A stretch of DNA of 64,000 nucleotides from Candidatus Saccharimonadota bacterium (GTDB lineage Bacteria; Patescibacteriota; Saccharimonadia; Saccharimonadales; Saccharimonadaceae): positions 107,330-171,329 of the forward strand of contig JAECRG010000001.1 of the NCBI GenBank assembly GCA_015999875.1, read 5' to 3'. Positions 32,898 to 42,455 of the stretch are shown in pieces. Positions within the stretch are counted from its first letter, which is position 1; each line of letters opens with the position of its first letter. The position numbers and the translations under genes were made by a program. The notes beneath the pieces were generated by a model. That model saw nothing but the letters and a program-made list of their open reading frames with translations. It did no database searches and was not told the origin of the DNA.

Positions 32898-32925
32898 AAA
32901 AAACTCCCCTTGCGAGGAGTTTTTT
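32898..32925 (-). terminator. terminator after rpsH
   Basis: Arms AAAAAACTCC and GGAGTTTTTT with an 8-nt loop end in six T on the minus strand, splitting the spc operon before the HEPN gene. Confidence 0.85.
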
Positions 32926-32941
32926 GAACTAAAGCCTGATT

Positions 32942-33343
32942 CTAGTAAACCTTGAGAAGTAGTTCACCACCAAGACCCTGCTTGACAGCTTCACGTCCAG
33001 TAATAACACCCTGAGATGTTGAAACTAGTACGATACCACGTCCGCTCTTTACCTTAGGAATCTCATCTGCTTTTACGTAGACGCGACGACCTGGCTTAGA
33101 AAGACGGGTAATTTCGTTGATAGTGCTGTTTTCACCTGGTTTGTTGATTGTGATTACGATTGTGTCGCGTGGCTTACCAGCTTCACGTTTTACCTCAGCG
33201 AGGTAGCCGCTCTTTTTGAGCTGCTTCGCAATCACTTCTTTGATTTTGCTCGCAGGAACGCGAACTTCTGTTTTACCAACCATCTTAGCGTTTCGAATAC
33301 GGGTTAGAAGGTCGGCTATTGGATCTGTAGTTTGCATAGACAT
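32942..33343 (-). CDS. rpsH: 30S ribosomal protein S8
   Basis: The 133-residue product has 'DPIADLLTRIRNAKMVGKTE' and 'SRPG'-type segment 'LSKPGRRVYVKADEIP', ending 'VISTSQGVITGREA' in near form. S8 organises the central 16S domain and in E. coli represses spc translation. Here it becomes the last gene before a terminator. Confidence 0.96.
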   Translation of the reverse strand: MSMQTTDPIADLLTRIRNAKMVGKTEVRVPASKIKEVIAKQLKKSGYLAEVKREAGKPRDTIVITINKPGENSTINEITRLSKPGRRVYVKADEIPKVKSGRGIVLVSTSQGVITGREAVKQGLGGELLLKVY

Positions 33344-33360
33344 ATCTGATTCCTTCCTTC

Positions 33361-33630
33361 TTACCAGCTACTCTTTACGACACCAGGGATTTCACCCTTG
33401 GATGCTTTTTCACGGAAATTAATACGGTTGAGTCCAAAACGGCGCATATATGCGTGTGGACGGCCGTGCAGTACATCTCGGTTCTTCCAGCGAGTTGGGC
33501 TAGAGTTGCGTGGCAACTTCTGAAGACCTTCTTGGTCGCCCATCTCTTTGAGTTCTTCGCGCTTGCCTGCGAATTTCTTGATCATCTTCTTGCGTTTTTC
33601 ATCGCGAGCGATGCTAGATTTCTTAGCCAT
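33361..33630 (-). CDS. rpsN: 30S ribosomal protein S14, zinc-free form
   Basis: The 89-residue product begins [20 protein letters not shown] and ends '[18 protein letters not shown]'. The zinc-binding CxxC pair of short S14 is absent; the central part reads '[20 protein letters not shown]'. It is the long, cysteine-free type. Confidence 0.96.
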   Translation of the reverse strand: MAKKSSIARDEKRKKMIKKFAGKREELKEMGDQEGLQKLPRNSSPTRWKNRDVLHGRPHAYMRRFGLNRINFREKASKGEIPGVVKSSW

Positions 33631-34217
33631 TAGCGTCGGCCTCCTTCTTTCTCAAACGGCACACCAAACTTCTCAAGTAGTGCACGTGAGTGTGCTTTGT
33701 CTTCGTTTGCGATTACAAATGTTACCTGCAAGCCGTGAATCAGCTGTGTCTCTTCGAACGTAAGCTCTGGGAAAATTGACTGATCGTTAATACCGACATT
33801 GTAGTTACCACCCTTATCAAAAGCTTTTGCACCGACACCGTGGAAGTCACGGATACGTGGCATAGCTACGTTGACGAAGCGATCGAGAAATTCGTACATG
33901 TTAGCGCCGCGAAGCGTTACATTGATACCTACGCGGTTCATACCGGCGCGAATCTTAAAACCTGCGATCGATTTCTTAGCCATACGATCAACTGGTGCCT
34001 GACCAGTAATCTTATTGAGCGTATTTTTGACAGCTTCATAGTGACGCTTGTCATCCTTGTTTTTACCAAGTCCTACGCTCACAACGATTTTCTCGAGCTT
34101 CGGTACTTGATGTACGTTAGCAAGTCCGAGTTCGGCCTGGAGTTCTTTTTTAATTGTACCTTGGTACAAAGCTTTCAGGCGAGGAGTGTAGGCAGTATCT
34201 TTAGTAGCTGTTGCCAT
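33630..34217 (-). CDS. rplE: 50S ribosomal protein L5
   Basis: The 195-residue product has '[19 protein letters not shown]', '[19 protein letters not shown]' and '[20 protein letters not shown]'. It binds 5S rRNA and touches the P-site tRNA. Its start overlaps the rplX stop by one base. Confidence 0.97.
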   Translation of the reverse strand: MATATKDTAYTPRLKALYQGTIKKELQAELGLANVHQVPKLEKIVVSVGLGKNKDDKRHYEAVKNTLNKITGQAPVDRMAKKSIAGFKIRAGMNRVGINVTLRGANMYEFLDRFVNVAMPRIRDFHGVGAKAFDKGGNYNVGINDQSIFPELTFEETQLIHGLQVTFVIANEDKAHSRALLEKFGVPFEKEGGRR

Positions 34218-34537
34218 TATTTAATCTCCCTGTTCTTTAGTTGACGAGCAACACGGACTGTCTTGCCGTCATCTGTTTTCTTGTAACCAACGCGGCTAGT
34301 TGTGCTAGCTTTTTCGTCTACTACAAGCGCTACCTTGTGAAGCGGTGTTGGGACATGGATGTCTTTTACACCACCACGAGGGTTGAGCTGACTTGGCTTC
34401 ACCTTGCGGCTTGCCACGCCAACACCTTCGATAAGAACAGCGTTTTTCTTCGGTAGGACGGCAACAACTTTGCCAGTCTTTCCTTTGTGCTTGCCACCAA
34501 GAAGTTTTACGATATCGTCTTTACGAATACGTGACAT
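34217..34537 (-). CDS. rplX: 50S ribosomal protein L24
   Basis: The 106-residue product holds the KOW motif 'DIVKLLGGKHKGKTGKVVAV' and 'NPRGGVKDIHVPTPLHKVAL'. L24 starts large-subunit assembly. Confidence 0.96.
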   Translation of the reverse strand: MSRIRKDDIVKLLGGKHKGKTGKVVAVLPKKNAVLIEGVGVASRKVKPSQLNPRGGVKDIHVPTPLHKVALVVDEKASTTSRVGYKKTDDGKTVRVARQLKNREIK

Positions 34538-34538
34538 G

Positions 34539-34907
34539 CTAGAGTACCTCCGGAGCTAGGCTGATGATCTTCGAGTAGTTCATGTCACGTAGTTCACGTG
34601 GCACAGGACCAAAGATACGAGTAGCCTTCGGGTTCTTGTCGTCACCAATGATGACAGCTGCGTTGTCATCGAAACGAATTGTAGAACCGTCTTTGCGCTT
34701 GATTTGATTGCGAGTGCGTACGATGACTGCTTTTTGAACAGTTTTCTTCTTGACGTTACCACCTGGGTTAGCGTCTTTGATCGTCACAACGACAACATCA
34801 CCAACGTGAGCGAAACGGCGGCGCGTACCACCAAGCACTCGGATGATGAGTGCTTCTTTTGCACCACTGTTGTCAGTGATCTTAATACGTGATTCTTGTT
34901 GTAACAT
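34539..34907 (-). CDS. rplN: 50S ribosomal protein L14
   Basis: The 122-residue product has '[20 protein letters not shown]', '[20 protein letters not shown]' and '[13 protein letters not shown]' in near form. It faces the small subunit. Confidence 0.97.
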   Translation of the reverse strand: MLQQESRIKITDNSGAKEALIIRVLGGTRRRFAHVGDVVVVTIKDANPGGNVKKKTVQKAVIVRTRNQIKRKDGSTIRFDDNAAVIIGDDKNPKATRIFGPVPRELRDMNYSKIISLAPEVL

Positions 34908-35191
34908 TACGCAGCAACCTCCTCAACGTCATCTTTTAGTTCGACGGCACCACGAGATTTCTCTTCGATGATATCAAGCTTGAAAGATTTGGTCTTTGAG
35001 ATAGGACGAGTCTCCACAATGCGAACTTTGTCGCCGAGCTTTGATTCGTTGTTTTCGTCGTGGGCTGTATATTTACGACTTACAGTATACTGCTTGCCAT
35101 AAATAGGGTGCGTTTCACGACTAGTTACAGTGACGGTGATTGTCTTGTCGCGAACATCCGATGTCACGATACCGGTCAGTGTCTTGGCCAT
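34907..35191 (-). CDS. rpsQ: 30S ribosomal protein S17
   Basis: The 94-residue product begins [20 protein letters not shown] and has '[20 protein letters not shown]' and '[17 protein letters not shown]'. ATG 35191, one base after rpmC, is used instead of the longer frame. An acidic C-terminal tail follows the usual end. Confidence 0.95.
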   Translation of the reverse strand: MAKTLTGIVTSDVRDKTITVTVTSRETHPIYGKQYTVSRKYTAHDENNESKLGDKVRIVETRPISKTKSFKLDIIEEKSRGAVELKDDVEEVAA

Positions 35192-35192
35192 A

Positions 35193-35429
35193 TTACTTGT
35201 CTCCCTTCTCGGCGAGCTCAGCTGCTCGGATAGCAGTGTGCAAGCGCGCGATTTCTTTGCGAGTCGCAGTGATAACGCGTGGGTTTTGTAGTTCACCGGC
35301 CGCGAGACCGCGACGTGCTTCTACGATTTCCAGTTGTTTAGCCGAAAGATCCTTACGGAGCTCTTCGATTGTTTTCACTTCAGAAGCGTCTTTAGCTTTT
35401 TTCGTAGCTTTTGGTGCTGCAGTTGCCAT
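35193..35429 (-). CDS. rpmC: 50S ribosomal protein L29
   Basis: The 78-residue product has an Ala/Lys-rich start and the L29 core '[20 protein letters not shown]' and '[20 protein letters not shown]'. It lies near the tunnel exit and contacts SRP and trigger factor. Confidence 0.94.
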   Translation of the reverse strand: MATAAPKATKKAKDASEVKTIEELRKDLSAKQLEIVEARRGLAAGELQNPRVITATRKEIARLHTAIRAAELAEKGDK

Positions 35430-35430
35430 A

Positions 35431-35844
35431 TTACGCTTCCTCTCGCTTGATGAATTTAGTTTTCACTGGTAGTTTGTGGGCTGCTAGGCGCATTGCTTCG
35501 CGTGCCACTTCTTCTTCTACACCCTTCATCTCGAACAGTACGGTGCCCGCCTTGACTTTAGCTGCGAAGAATTCTGGATTACCTTTACCCATACCCATTT
35601 TGAGTCCCACGGGTTTGCGAGATATTGGAGTATGAGGGAAGATACGAATCCAGATCTTACCACCACGCTTGATATGACGGGTCATTGCCTGACGAGCTGA
35701 CTCGATCTGGCGACTTGTGATATCGTTGTTTGCTTGTGATTGTAGGGCATAGTCGCCAAAGGCTATGTAGTTACCGCGAGTCGCGATACCGTCATTTTTA
35801 CCTTTAAACGCTTTGCGAAATTTGGTTTTCTTTGGGAGTAACAT
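35431..35844 (-). CDS. rplP: 50S ribosomal protein L16
   Basis: The 137-residue product begins [20 protein letters not shown] and has '[20 protein letters not shown]' and '[18 protein letters not shown]'. It helps place tRNA in the A site. Confidence 0.97.
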   Translation of the reverse strand: MLLPKKTKFRKAFKGKNDGIATRGNYIAFGDYALQSQANNDITSRQIESARQAMTRHIKRGGKIWIRIFPHTPISRKPVGLKMGMGKGNPEFFAAKVKAGTVLFEMKGVEEEVAREAMRLAAHKLPVKTKFIKREEA

Positions 35845-36482
35845 TACGCATCACTCCTTTCGCCTTTGTAGATCCATACCTTCACACCAATGATACCGAC
35901 ACCTGCAGCCATTGCGCGTGCAGAGTGGAAATCAATATCGGCACGAAGTGTGTGGAGTGGCACAGAGCCCTCAATAGTCTTTTCGCGACGAGCCATCTCA
36001 GCATTGTTGAGACGCCCCGCTACTTCGATACGAATACCTTTTGCACCAGCATTGATGGTGTTTAGAGCAGCCATCTTAGTTGCGCGGCGGAAGTTGATAC
36101 GGCGCTCAAGCTGTCGTGCAATATTCTCGGCTACGAGCTTTGCTGACAGTTCTGGTCGCTTCACTTCTTCGATATTGATACGAACCGGTAGGCTCGCGAT
36201 CTTTTCAAGTTGAGTCTTGAGCTCTTGTACACCCGCACCACCACGACCAATCACAACACCTGCTTTTGCGGTATGGATTGTCACAGTAACTTGGTTTGCA
36301 GAACGCTCGATCTCGATACGATCAATGGTCGGACGAGAAGCGAACTTCTTTTCGATCAACTCACGCATCTTGATGTCTTCTGCGAGCCACTTGCTAAAAT
36401 CACGCTTGTTTGCAAACCAGCGAGAATCCCAGTTCTTGTGAATCTGCAGACGGAAGCTGATTGGATTGACTTTCTGTCCCAT
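35844..36482 (-). CDS. rpsC: 30S ribosomal protein S3
   Basis: The 212-residue product begins [20 protein letters not shown]. It has a KH domain '[20 protein letters not shown]' and the C-terminal half ending '[15 protein letters not shown]'. It lines the mRNA entry channel. Confidence 0.97.
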   Translation of the reverse strand: MGQKVNPISFRLQIHKNWDSRWFANKRDFSKWLAEDIKMRELIEKKFASRPTIDRIEIERSANQVTVTIHTAKAGVVIGRGGAGVQELKTQLEKIASLPVRINIEEVKRPELSAKLVAENIARQLERRINFRRATKMAALNTINAGAKGIRIEVAGRLNNAEMARREKTIEGSVPLHTLRADIDFHSARAMAAGVGIIGVKVWIYKGERSDA

Positions 36483-36483
36483 C

Positions 36484-36903
36484 TTACTTCTCCTCTTCTT
36501 TCTTAGCTGGCTTTGCTGTAGCTTCGGCCTTCTTAGCGACAGGCGTCTTCTTTGGCTTCTCTACTCCAGAAACTTCTACCAAAATATGAGTAGTCTTCTT
36601 CTGGAATGGAAGTGCCATACCACGCATGTGTGGCTTGAAGCGCTTGAGGCGCGGACCTGCCGTCACACTTAGTGTGGAGATTGCGAGTGACTTATTATCA
36701 AGTCCGTGGTTGTTTGTTGCGTTTGCAGCCGCCGAAGCGATTGCTTTTCGCATTGGTGTAGCCGCACGACGTGGCGTGTGTTCTAGGATCACAAGCGCGT
36801 CTGCCACGGTACGACCACGCACCAAAGCTGCAACTGCGCTGACTTTTCGTGGAGTCAGGTCAACACCTTTGATATACGCACGAACTGTAAGTGTGTCAGC
36901 CAT
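36484..36903 (-). CDS. rplV: 50S ribosomal protein L22
   Basis: The 139-residue product has the L22 core 'VDLTPRKVSAVAALVRGRTV', 'AIASAAANATNNHGLD' and 'GPRLKRFKPHMRGMALP', whose loop lines the peptide tunnel. An extra Lys/Ala-rich tail of about 25 residues follows. Confidence 0.96.
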   Translation of the reverse strand: MADTLTVRAYIKGVDLTPRKVSAVAALVRGRTVADALVILEHTPRRAATPMRKAIASAAANATNNHGLDNKSLAISTLSVTAGPRLKRFKPHMRGMALPFQKKTTHILVEVSGVEKPKKTPVAKKAEATAKPAKKEEEK

Positions 36904-37169
36904 TACTTCTTATCCTTTCCACCATGCTTGCGGAATTTACGTGTTGGGCTAAACTCGCCGAGTTTGTGTCCAACCATGTTTTCCGTGACAAGCACAGGTA
37001 CGTGTACGCGACCGTTGTGAACGGCGATAGTGCGACCAACCATCTCTGGTGTGATAGTACTTGCACGTGCCCACGTTTTGATAACAGTACGATCGTCGGG
37101 GCCAAGCGCCGCCACTTTACGAGCGAGCTTGAAGTCGACGAATGGACCTTTTTTAAGTGATCGACTCAT
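36903..37169 (-). CDS. rpsS: 30S ribosomal protein S19
   Basis: The 88-residue product begins [20 protein letters not shown] and has '[20 protein letters not shown]'. It pairs with S13 in the head of the small subunit. Confidence 0.97.
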   Translation of the reverse strand: MSRSLKKGPFVDFKLARKVAALGPDDRTVIKTWARASTITPEMVGRTIAVHNGRVHVPVLVTENMVGHKLGEFSPTRKFRKHGGKDKK

Positions 37170-37172
37170 ATA

Positions 37173-38012
37173 TTACTTCTTCCTTTTCGCGTCATGGCGA
37201 CTTTTAACGATTAGCTTGCCAGTGTCTTTACGACGACGAGTACGGAAACCGAGTGTAAGCTGACCCCATGGTGTGCGTGGTGGTTTACCACTACCATGGC
37301 GACCGCCGTCACCACCACCGTGAGGGTGGTCAGTCGCGTTCATTACGACACCGCGCACGGAAGGACGAATGCCCTTGCGGCGATTGCGACCGGCAGAACC
37401 AATCTTGACGTTCTGATGCTGGACGTTTCCGACAACACCGATTGTTGCTTCACACTCTAGGCGGAAGCGACGGACTTCACCAGATGGCAATTTGACCTGA
37501 GCGTATTCGCCTTCTTTGGCCATAAGCTGTGCTTTTGTACCAGCTGAGCGTACCATCTGTGAACCCTTACCGTGCTGCATCTCGATCGCGTAGATCTGAG
37601 TACCAACAGGGATACGAGACAATGGCATACGGTTTGAAGCTTCGATAGGAGCTTCTGAGCCCGCTTCGATCTTCTTGCCCTTTGTCATCTGAGTGTCGGC
37701 AAGTATGTAGTGGTAGAGACCGTGTTGGTCTTTTACACGAGCGATACGCGCTGAACGGTTCGGATCGTATTCTATCTCCTCAACTGTAAGCTGAAGACCA
37801 TCTGCCAATCGGTGATTGAGCAAACGATAGTGACGCTTCACGCCGCCACCGCGGTGGCGAACTGTGATACGACCAGTATTGTTGCGGCCAGCGTTTTGTT
37901 TCTTACTCTTGATTAGGCTCTTGAGTGGCTTCTTAGTAGTGATTTCGCTCAAATCTTGGCTAGTCATACCGCGACGCGCAGGAGTGGTTGGATTGTATTG
38001 CTGGATAGCCAT
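37173..38012 (-). CDS. rplB: 50S ribosomal protein L2
   Basis: The 279-residue product has 'RNNTGRITVRHRGGGVKRHY', 'RLECEATIGVVGNVQHQNVK' and the conserved 'GVVMNATDHPHGGGDGG' near the peptidyl-transferase centre, with the essential His. It is full length. Confidence 0.98.
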   Translation of the reverse strand: MAIQQYNPTTPARRGMTSQDLSEITTKKPLKSLIKSKKQNAGRNNTGRITVRHRGGGVKRHYRLLNHRLADGLQLTVEEIEYDPNRSARIARVKDQHGLYHYILADTQMTKGKKIEAGSEAPIEASNRMPLSRIPVGTQIYAIEMQHGKGSQMVRSAGTKAQLMAKEGEYAQVKLPSGEVRRFRLECEATIGVVGNVQHQNVKIGSAGRNRRKGIRPSVRGVVMNATDHPHGGGDGGRHGSGKPPRTPWGQLTLGFRTRRRKDTGKLIVKSRHDAKRKK

Positions 38013-38329
38013 TACTTCTTCTCACTTTCTGCTGGTTGGTCAAAAACTTGGATCGAGCTACCTTCGGCGAGCTTTACGTAAGCTTTCTTAGTATCTTTGC
38101 GTTTAGTAGTGCCTGGGTAGCGGTTCTTACCTCGAGAGAATCGAACTGCCTTACCTTGCTGTACGAGCGTCTTGATACCAGCAACCTTCACTTCGAATTG
38201 CGCTTCGATCGCTTCTGCGATCTGCTGCTTGTTTGCCGTAAGTGGCACATCGAAGAGATAGGTGTTTTTAGCTGTAATTTGTGTATACGCCTTTTCTGTA
38301 GGACGTGGGATAACGCTAATGTGTGTCAT
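38012..38329 (-). CDS. rplW: 50S ribosomal protein L23
   Basis: The 105-residue product begins [20 protein letters not shown] and has 'YLFDVPLTANKQQIAEAIEA' and 'FKVKVAGIKTLV'-like text. Start 38329 overlaps the rplD stop by one base (TAATG). It docks trigger factor and SRP. Confidence 0.95.
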   Translation of the reverse strand: MTHISVIPRPTEKAYTQITAKNTYLFDVPLTANKQQIAEAIEAQFEVKVAGIKTLVQQGKAVRFSRGKNRYPGTTKRKDTKKAYVKLAEGSSIQVFDQPAESEKK

Positions 38330-38940
38330 TATGCTTCTCCTCCTGTCAGCCAAGTCTTGATACCGTCGACAGATTTTGCGCTGATCACAATATGGTCTGC
38401 GTTGAGTATGTCAAAGACATTCAAATACATCGGGCTTACAAGCTTGATTTGCTGAACGTTGCTTGTTGCTCGGATAAGCTCTGGTGTCTTTTCGGACACT
38501 ACGAGCACCTTGCGTTCAAGCTTTTTGTCTATCAAATACTTCGCAATTTCAGCTGTCTTGCCAGTAGTCTTGATGTCATCGATGACGACTTTCTTAGCCT
38601 GGTTAGCGAGTGTAAGTGCTTGCTTTACAGCAACACGCTTGCTTGTCTTTGATAGTTTCTTTGTGTAGTTTTCGTTGCCACGTGGGCCGAAAACAATACC
38701 ACCACCGCGCCAGATAGGGTTACGTGACGAACCAAATCGTGCACGACCAGTACCTTTTTGCTTCCATGGCTTCTTACCACCACCGCGTACTTCACCACGT
38801 TGCTTTGTGGTTGCGCTTGCGAGGCGGTTGTTTGCTAGATATGAGTCATATGCTAGCTTCAGTAGATCGTGGCTAGGCACTTCTACTGCAAAAACTTCAC
38901 TAGGTAGTGATGTCTTCTTTGTTGTCGCAGTCTCAGCCAT
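38329..38940 (-). CDS. rplD: 50S ribosomal protein L4
   Basis: The 203-residue product has the tunnel loop '[20 protein letters not shown]' and '[20 protein letters not shown]'. In E. coli L4 represses its own S10 operon, which is relevant to the structured leader upstream of rplC. Confidence 0.96.
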   Translation of the reverse strand: MAETATTKKTSLPSEVFAVEVPSHDLLKLAYDSYLANNRLASATTKQRGEVRGGGKKPWKQKGTGRARFGSSRNPIWRGGGIVFGPRGNENYTKKLSKTSKRVAVKQALTLANQAKKVVIDDIKTTGKTAEIAKYLIDKKLERKVLVVSEKTPELIRATSNVQQIKLVSPMYLNVFDILNADHIVISAKSVDGIKTWLTGGEA

Positions 38941-39554
38941 TATGCCTTACCTCCGATTACTACAAGACCCTTGCGTGGTCCAGGAACAGCACCTTTGAGG
39001 CCGATCAAGTTTGTCTCCGCGTCGATGTACGCGACTGCGAGGTTCTTGACGGTCACTTGGTCGTGGCCCATCTGGCCAGCCATGCGCTTACCTTTGAAGA
39101 CCTTCTGTGGATACATAGATCCGATAGAACCAGGCTTACGGACGTTGCCGTTACCACCGTGGGTGCTCTTGCTTGTATTAAAGTTGTGGCGTTTTACCGT
39201 ACCGGCAAAACCTTTACCTTTTGATGTACCGGTCGCCTGAACTAACTCACCAAGTTCAAACGTGTTTACATCTACGCGATCTCCTACCTTGAGGCCTTCA
39301 GGTAGTTCTTCTACGCGTATTTCCCGAATATGTTTCGGAGTCACTTTGGCGGACTTAACATGTCCAGCCACGGCCTTGCTCAGGTTCTTACCTTCACCAT
39401 ATGCTACCTGAACTGCGTTGTAACCATCGGTTTCGATAGTTTTTACCTGAGTCACAGTCACAGGGCCAGCTTGGATGAGTGTGATTGGAGTCACACGACC
39501 ATCTTCACCAATGATTTGGGTCATACCAATTTTGGTACCGAGAAGTGCTTTCAT
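38940..39554 (-). CDS. rplC: 50S ribosomal protein L3
   Basis: The 204-residue product begins [20 protein letters not shown] and has '[20 protein letters not shown]' and '[17 protein letters not shown]'-like '[20 protein letters not shown]'. ATG 39554 gives the usual L3 start; a tandem ATG at 39563 would add three residues. It is the first gene of the S10 block here because rpsJ lies elsewhere. Confidence 0.96.
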   Translation of the reverse strand: MKALLGTKIGMTQIIGEDGRVTPITLIQAGPVTVTQVKTIETDGYNAVQVAYGEGKNLSKAVAGHVKSAKVTPKHIREIRVEELPEGLKVGDRVDVNTFELGELVQATGTSKGKGFAGTVKRHNFNTSKSTHGGNGNVRKPGSIGSMYPQKVFKGKRMAGQMGHDQVTVKNLAVAYIDAETNLIGLKGAVPGPRKGLVVIGGKA

Positions 39555-39579
39555 TGCCTTCATTCTCCCACTTAAAACC

Positions 39580-39647
39580 CTTGGTGGCCGACGGTTTCCC
39601 TGCCGCTTTCGTTTCCTCCAGCTCCGGGACCTATCGATTCACCAAGG
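39580..39647 (-). promoter_or_regulatory. structured leader of the rplC operon
   Basis: On the minus-strand transcript, CCTTGGTG (39640-39647 side) and CACCAAGG (39580-39587 side) form an 8-bp closing stem around 52 nt that contain several short GC-rich complementary pieces and GAAA-type loops. It ends 25 nt before the rplC start, so folding could control translation, as ribosomal-protein leaders do elsewhere. Confidence 0.55.
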
Positions 39648-39683
39648 TCGTTAATATTGTCTGTACATAAAAGTAACCTTGCT

Positions 39684-39713
39684 AGCATAGCATAGATTAG
39701 GGGTAGAAGTCAA
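39684..39713 (-). promoter_or_regulatory. promoter of the rplC-rpsH operon
   Basis: TTGACT (39708-39713), 18 nt, and extended -10 TGCTATGCT (hexamer 39684-39689) on the minus strand give a leader of about 120 nt. Confidence 0.65.
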
Positions 39714-39744
39714 GAGTTCTAAGATGTTACTACGTGGCCTAATA

Positions 39745-41472
39745 CTACTGATTTCTTAACTTTTCGATTTCATGCGTGAGAGCCGCAATGTTCGCCCATG
39801 AGCTTTTATCTGACATGATACTAAGCACATATGTACCATTTGGACTATATACAATAGCCGCGTCATGCAAGAACCCATCGAGGAAGCCTACTTTGTCCGC
39901 CACTGTGCCATTTACCCCTGCTGGTATACCCTGCCTATAGACATTGCGCTTGAGTGCATCAACAAACCGTGTTTTACTGTCTACACTCAGCGGTATTTGC
40001 CCAGTGGCGAGTGACGCCATGAAGGTGCTCAAATCTCCAGCAGTGGTCTTATAGCTTTCTGCATCCAAAAATGTCGTGCTACCGCTCACAATACCTTGAG
40101 CGTCAGTAGTGAGCGGGCGAAAACCGATCTTGGCAACTAACGCCTCTGCGCATGCGTTATCAGACTTCACGATCATATCATCGAAGCATTTCTCAAGATT
40201 TCGACCACCAGATATTTGATCCGACCACTTCAACTCGCCAGACTCTATGCGTTTGAGTGCACTATACCCTACATAAAGCTTATACGTACTGGCCGTCGTA
40301 AACTTTTGAGTATCGTTAAATGCTGCGCGCCGACGCTTGCCATCGAGCTCTATAAGCGACGCACCGTATGTACCCGGGTGACTTTCGGCGAAATTTTTAA
40401 TAAGTGCCGATATACCTGTATCAGTGTTACTGTAAGAACGAGTATACTGAACCTCTGGCGGCACGATCGCTTCGCCTACCGCTATAGTGGTTGCTTTAGC
40501 AAGCAGGTATGACTTGATATTTTCAAGTGTCTTATCGGTGCTAAGCCTACGGCCGCTCTGCCCATCTTGACGAGATACTTCTACGAAATCATGCGTAGTA
40601 ACCTTGCTCACACCCGCGGCTCGCTCAAGCGGCTTACTCAGCTTACTTTGCAAATAAGCATCTGCTTTTGTCACGTCAAAGCGCACGTCAAACACATCAC
40701 CTTCAGTGCTAAATACAAGCCAGCTTCGTACAGTACTCGCTTCGACTAATTCTGATTTTCCGTCGTATTTTAGGGTAATTGGCGTAGCTAATTGTTTGTT
40801 GAGCGTTTCAACCACCGGCTGTACGTCTTTTTCGACCAGCTTAGCCGGGATTGGCTCCATATCTACGCGCACAGCAGCAGCTCGTTCAAGCGAAGGAGTG
40901 AGCATAGCGAGACTCTTCTGTACGTCTGCTTCTTTGCAAGCTCCTCCATCATCCTGCTTCACGATTTCTATCTTGTCGCCTGCCACTTTCGCCGTAGCGT
41001 TGACAGGAGCTACCTGGCAACTACCTCCGAGCTGCTTCTGTAAGTACTCACCTAGCTTTTTACTATCATGCCCATAAACTGGGTCTCCGTCATCTATTGT
41101 TGCATGAGACCATAGCAGAGATGTTGGCACGAGGCGAAGATACCATGGATAATTCATCCGTTCTAGGCGAGCTGCATTATCGACAGTGAGCCCAAATTCA
41201 CCAAATTTGGGGCTATACTGAGGCTTTTTGGCATCTCCAAAATACAGCGCCAGAGTGCGTGCCCTATATAGACTATCTAGTTGCGAACTTGCTTCGTTTT
41301 TTGTCTTGAGTCCCACAGCTTGCCCGTCAACCTGCTGCCATGGCACAAGTCTGTCACTAGGGTATAAGAATTGCACCAGTATGATAAACACCAATAGAGC
41401 ACCGGTCGCGATAAAAAGCAGCTTTTTATGCTGCTGTAGCCATCGATGCACCCTCACCTTGTGTATCGTCAT
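39745..41472 (-). CDS. class A beta-lactamase/DD-peptidase-like serine hydrolase, membrane-anchored
   Basis: The 575-residue protein has a membrane anchor (about 17-37), a long central part (about 45-340) that looks like repeated peptidoglycan-binding domains of the YoaR/VanW type, and a C-terminal serine hydrolase domain. Active-site motifs: S395-T-Y-K398, S437-D-N439 and K527-V-G529 in place of KTG. It could be a D,D-peptidase, a beta-lactamase or an inactive binder. ATG 41472 is chosen since TATAAT lies 7 nt upstream. It sits between rpsJ and rplC. Confidence 0.8.
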   Translation of the reverse strand: MTIHKVRVHRWLQQHKKLLFIATGALLVFIILVQFLYPSDRLVPWQQVDGQAVGLKTKNEASSQLDSLYRARTLALYFGDAKKPQYSPKFGEFGLTVDNAARLERMNYPWYLRLVPTSLLWSHATIDDGDPVYGHDSKKLGEYLQKQLGGSCQVAPVNATAKVAGDKIEIVKQDDGGACKEADVQKSLAMLTPSLERAAAVRVDMEPIPAKLVEKDVQPVVETLNKQLATPITLKYDGKSELVEASTVRSWLVFSTEGDVFDVRFDVTKADAYLQSKLSKPLERAAGVSKVTTHDFVEVSRQDGQSGRRLSTDKTLENIKSYLLAKATTIAVGEAIVPPEVQYTRSYSNTDTGISALIKNFAESHPGTYGASLIELDGKRRRAAFNDTQKFTTASTYKLYVGYSALKRIESGELKWSDQISGGRNLEKCFDDMIVKSDNACAEALVAKIGFRPLTTDAQGIVSGSTTFLDAESYKTTAGDLSTFMASLATGQIPLSVDSKTRFVDALKRNVYRQGIPAGVNGTVADKVGFLDGFLHDAAIVYSPNGTYVLSIMSDKSSWANIAALTHEIEKLRNQ

Positions 41473-41495
41473 GAATCCCATTATATCAAACTAGC

Positions 41496-41828
41496 TTAAA
41501 TGATGATGCCTGCGTCGAGAAAAAAGCCGATAATCGTTACGACTACAAGCACCGCGTAAAGTATCTTGCGATTAAACTGAGCTTTTTCAAGCCATGCGAT
41601 CAGCACTAATGCGACAATTGAGCCTGCCGGGAATGCACCTATCGGTACTATGCCACCGATAAGTATTGGCTCCACTAGACGTAGCCACATGAGCCCTGCA
41701 AGCGTCACCACGATAAGCTTAAACAAATATACACCATCTGGCTCAAACACATTCTCGATACCTTTTCGGCTTACAACCGGGCGATTACGTGCATATGTGC
41801 GAACTTTATTTGGTTTTTGTTTTGCCAT
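41496..41828 (-). CDS. small membrane protein, function unknown
   Basis: The 110-residue product has a basic N-terminus ([17 protein letters not shown]) and about three hydrophobic helices (about 38-55, 58-80, 88-108). No family recognised. TGCTACAAT lies 11 nt upstream of ATG 41828. It precedes the beta-lactamase-like gene by 23 nt on the same strand. Confidence 0.6.
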   Translation of the reverse strand: MAKQKPNKVRTYARNRPVVSRKGIENVFEPDGVYLFKLIVVTLAGLMWLRLVEPILIGGIVPIGAFPAGSIVALVLIAWLEKAQFNRKILYAVLVVVTIIGFFLDAGIII

Positions 41829-41874
41829 AAGTACTTTCAATTGTAGCACAGCAGGCAATTTCACTACCCAAGCA

Positions 41875-41904
41875 AAAGAGACACCCGAGTCTGGGTGTCT
41901 CTTT
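41875..41904 (-). terminator. terminator after rpsJ
   Basis: Arms AAAGAGACACCC and GGGTGTCTCTTT with a 6-nt loop lie 14 nt after the rpsJ stop. It makes rpsJ a single-gene unit. Confidence 0.85.
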
Positions 41905-41918
41905 GAGCATGTAGTTGA

Positions 41919-42233
41919 TTACATACGAATTTCTGCATCTACGCCAGCTGGCAAGCTGAGGTTTTGCAGGCTATCAATAGTCTTTGGAGATGCGTTTGTG
42001 ATGTCGATAAGACGTTTATGTACGCGCATTTCAAATGCTTCACCGCCCTTTTTGTACACGTGTGGGCTTTTGACTACTGTAAATGTACTTCGGCGTGTAG
42101 GGAGTGGAATAGGTCCAGCTACATCTGCACCAGTACGAACAGCCGTGTCGATAATTTGCTTTGCTGATTGGTCGATCACTTTGTGATCATACGCCTTGAG
42201 GCGAATGCGAATTTTGAGACCTGCGTCTGCCAT
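41919..42233 (-). CDS. rpsJ: 30S ribosomal protein S10, detached from its operon
   Basis: The 104-residue product has '[20 protein letters not shown]', '[20 protein letters not shown]' and '[20 protein letters not shown]'. S10 is also NusE in antitermination. It normally heads the rplC operon, but here about 2.3 kb with two unrelated genes and a terminator separate them. AGGAG lies 5 nt before the ATG. Confidence 0.97.
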   Translation of the reverse strand: MADAGLKIRIRLKAYDHKVIDQSAKQIIDTAVRTGADVAGPIPLPTRRSTFTVVKSPHVYKKGGEAFEMRVHKRLIDITNASPKTIDSLQNLSLPAGVDAEIRM

Positions 42234-42455
42234 GATGGCTCCTGTTGTTTACATCCCGTAACCTCTGCTCGAATAGTGTTGCTATGCACTCACCTCTGAC
42301 CGAGTTATCGGAGAAATTTATATTACCACACAACTTTACCACGATTCGCAGCTTCCGTCTACGGTGTGAAGAATATATTATCCTGTGCGATACACTACTG
42401 TTGGCTTTGATATAGTATTTTTTGACACTATTTACAGTTGGACACGTAGTATGGA
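42234..42455 (-). other. rpsJ upstream region
   Basis: About 220 bp without a gene separates rpsJ from the tail-fibre-like operon. A TAATAT box (about 42325, minus strand) could be the rpsJ -10 with a leader of roughly 85 nt. I see no clear -35 and no terminator for the upstream operon. Confidence 0.4.
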
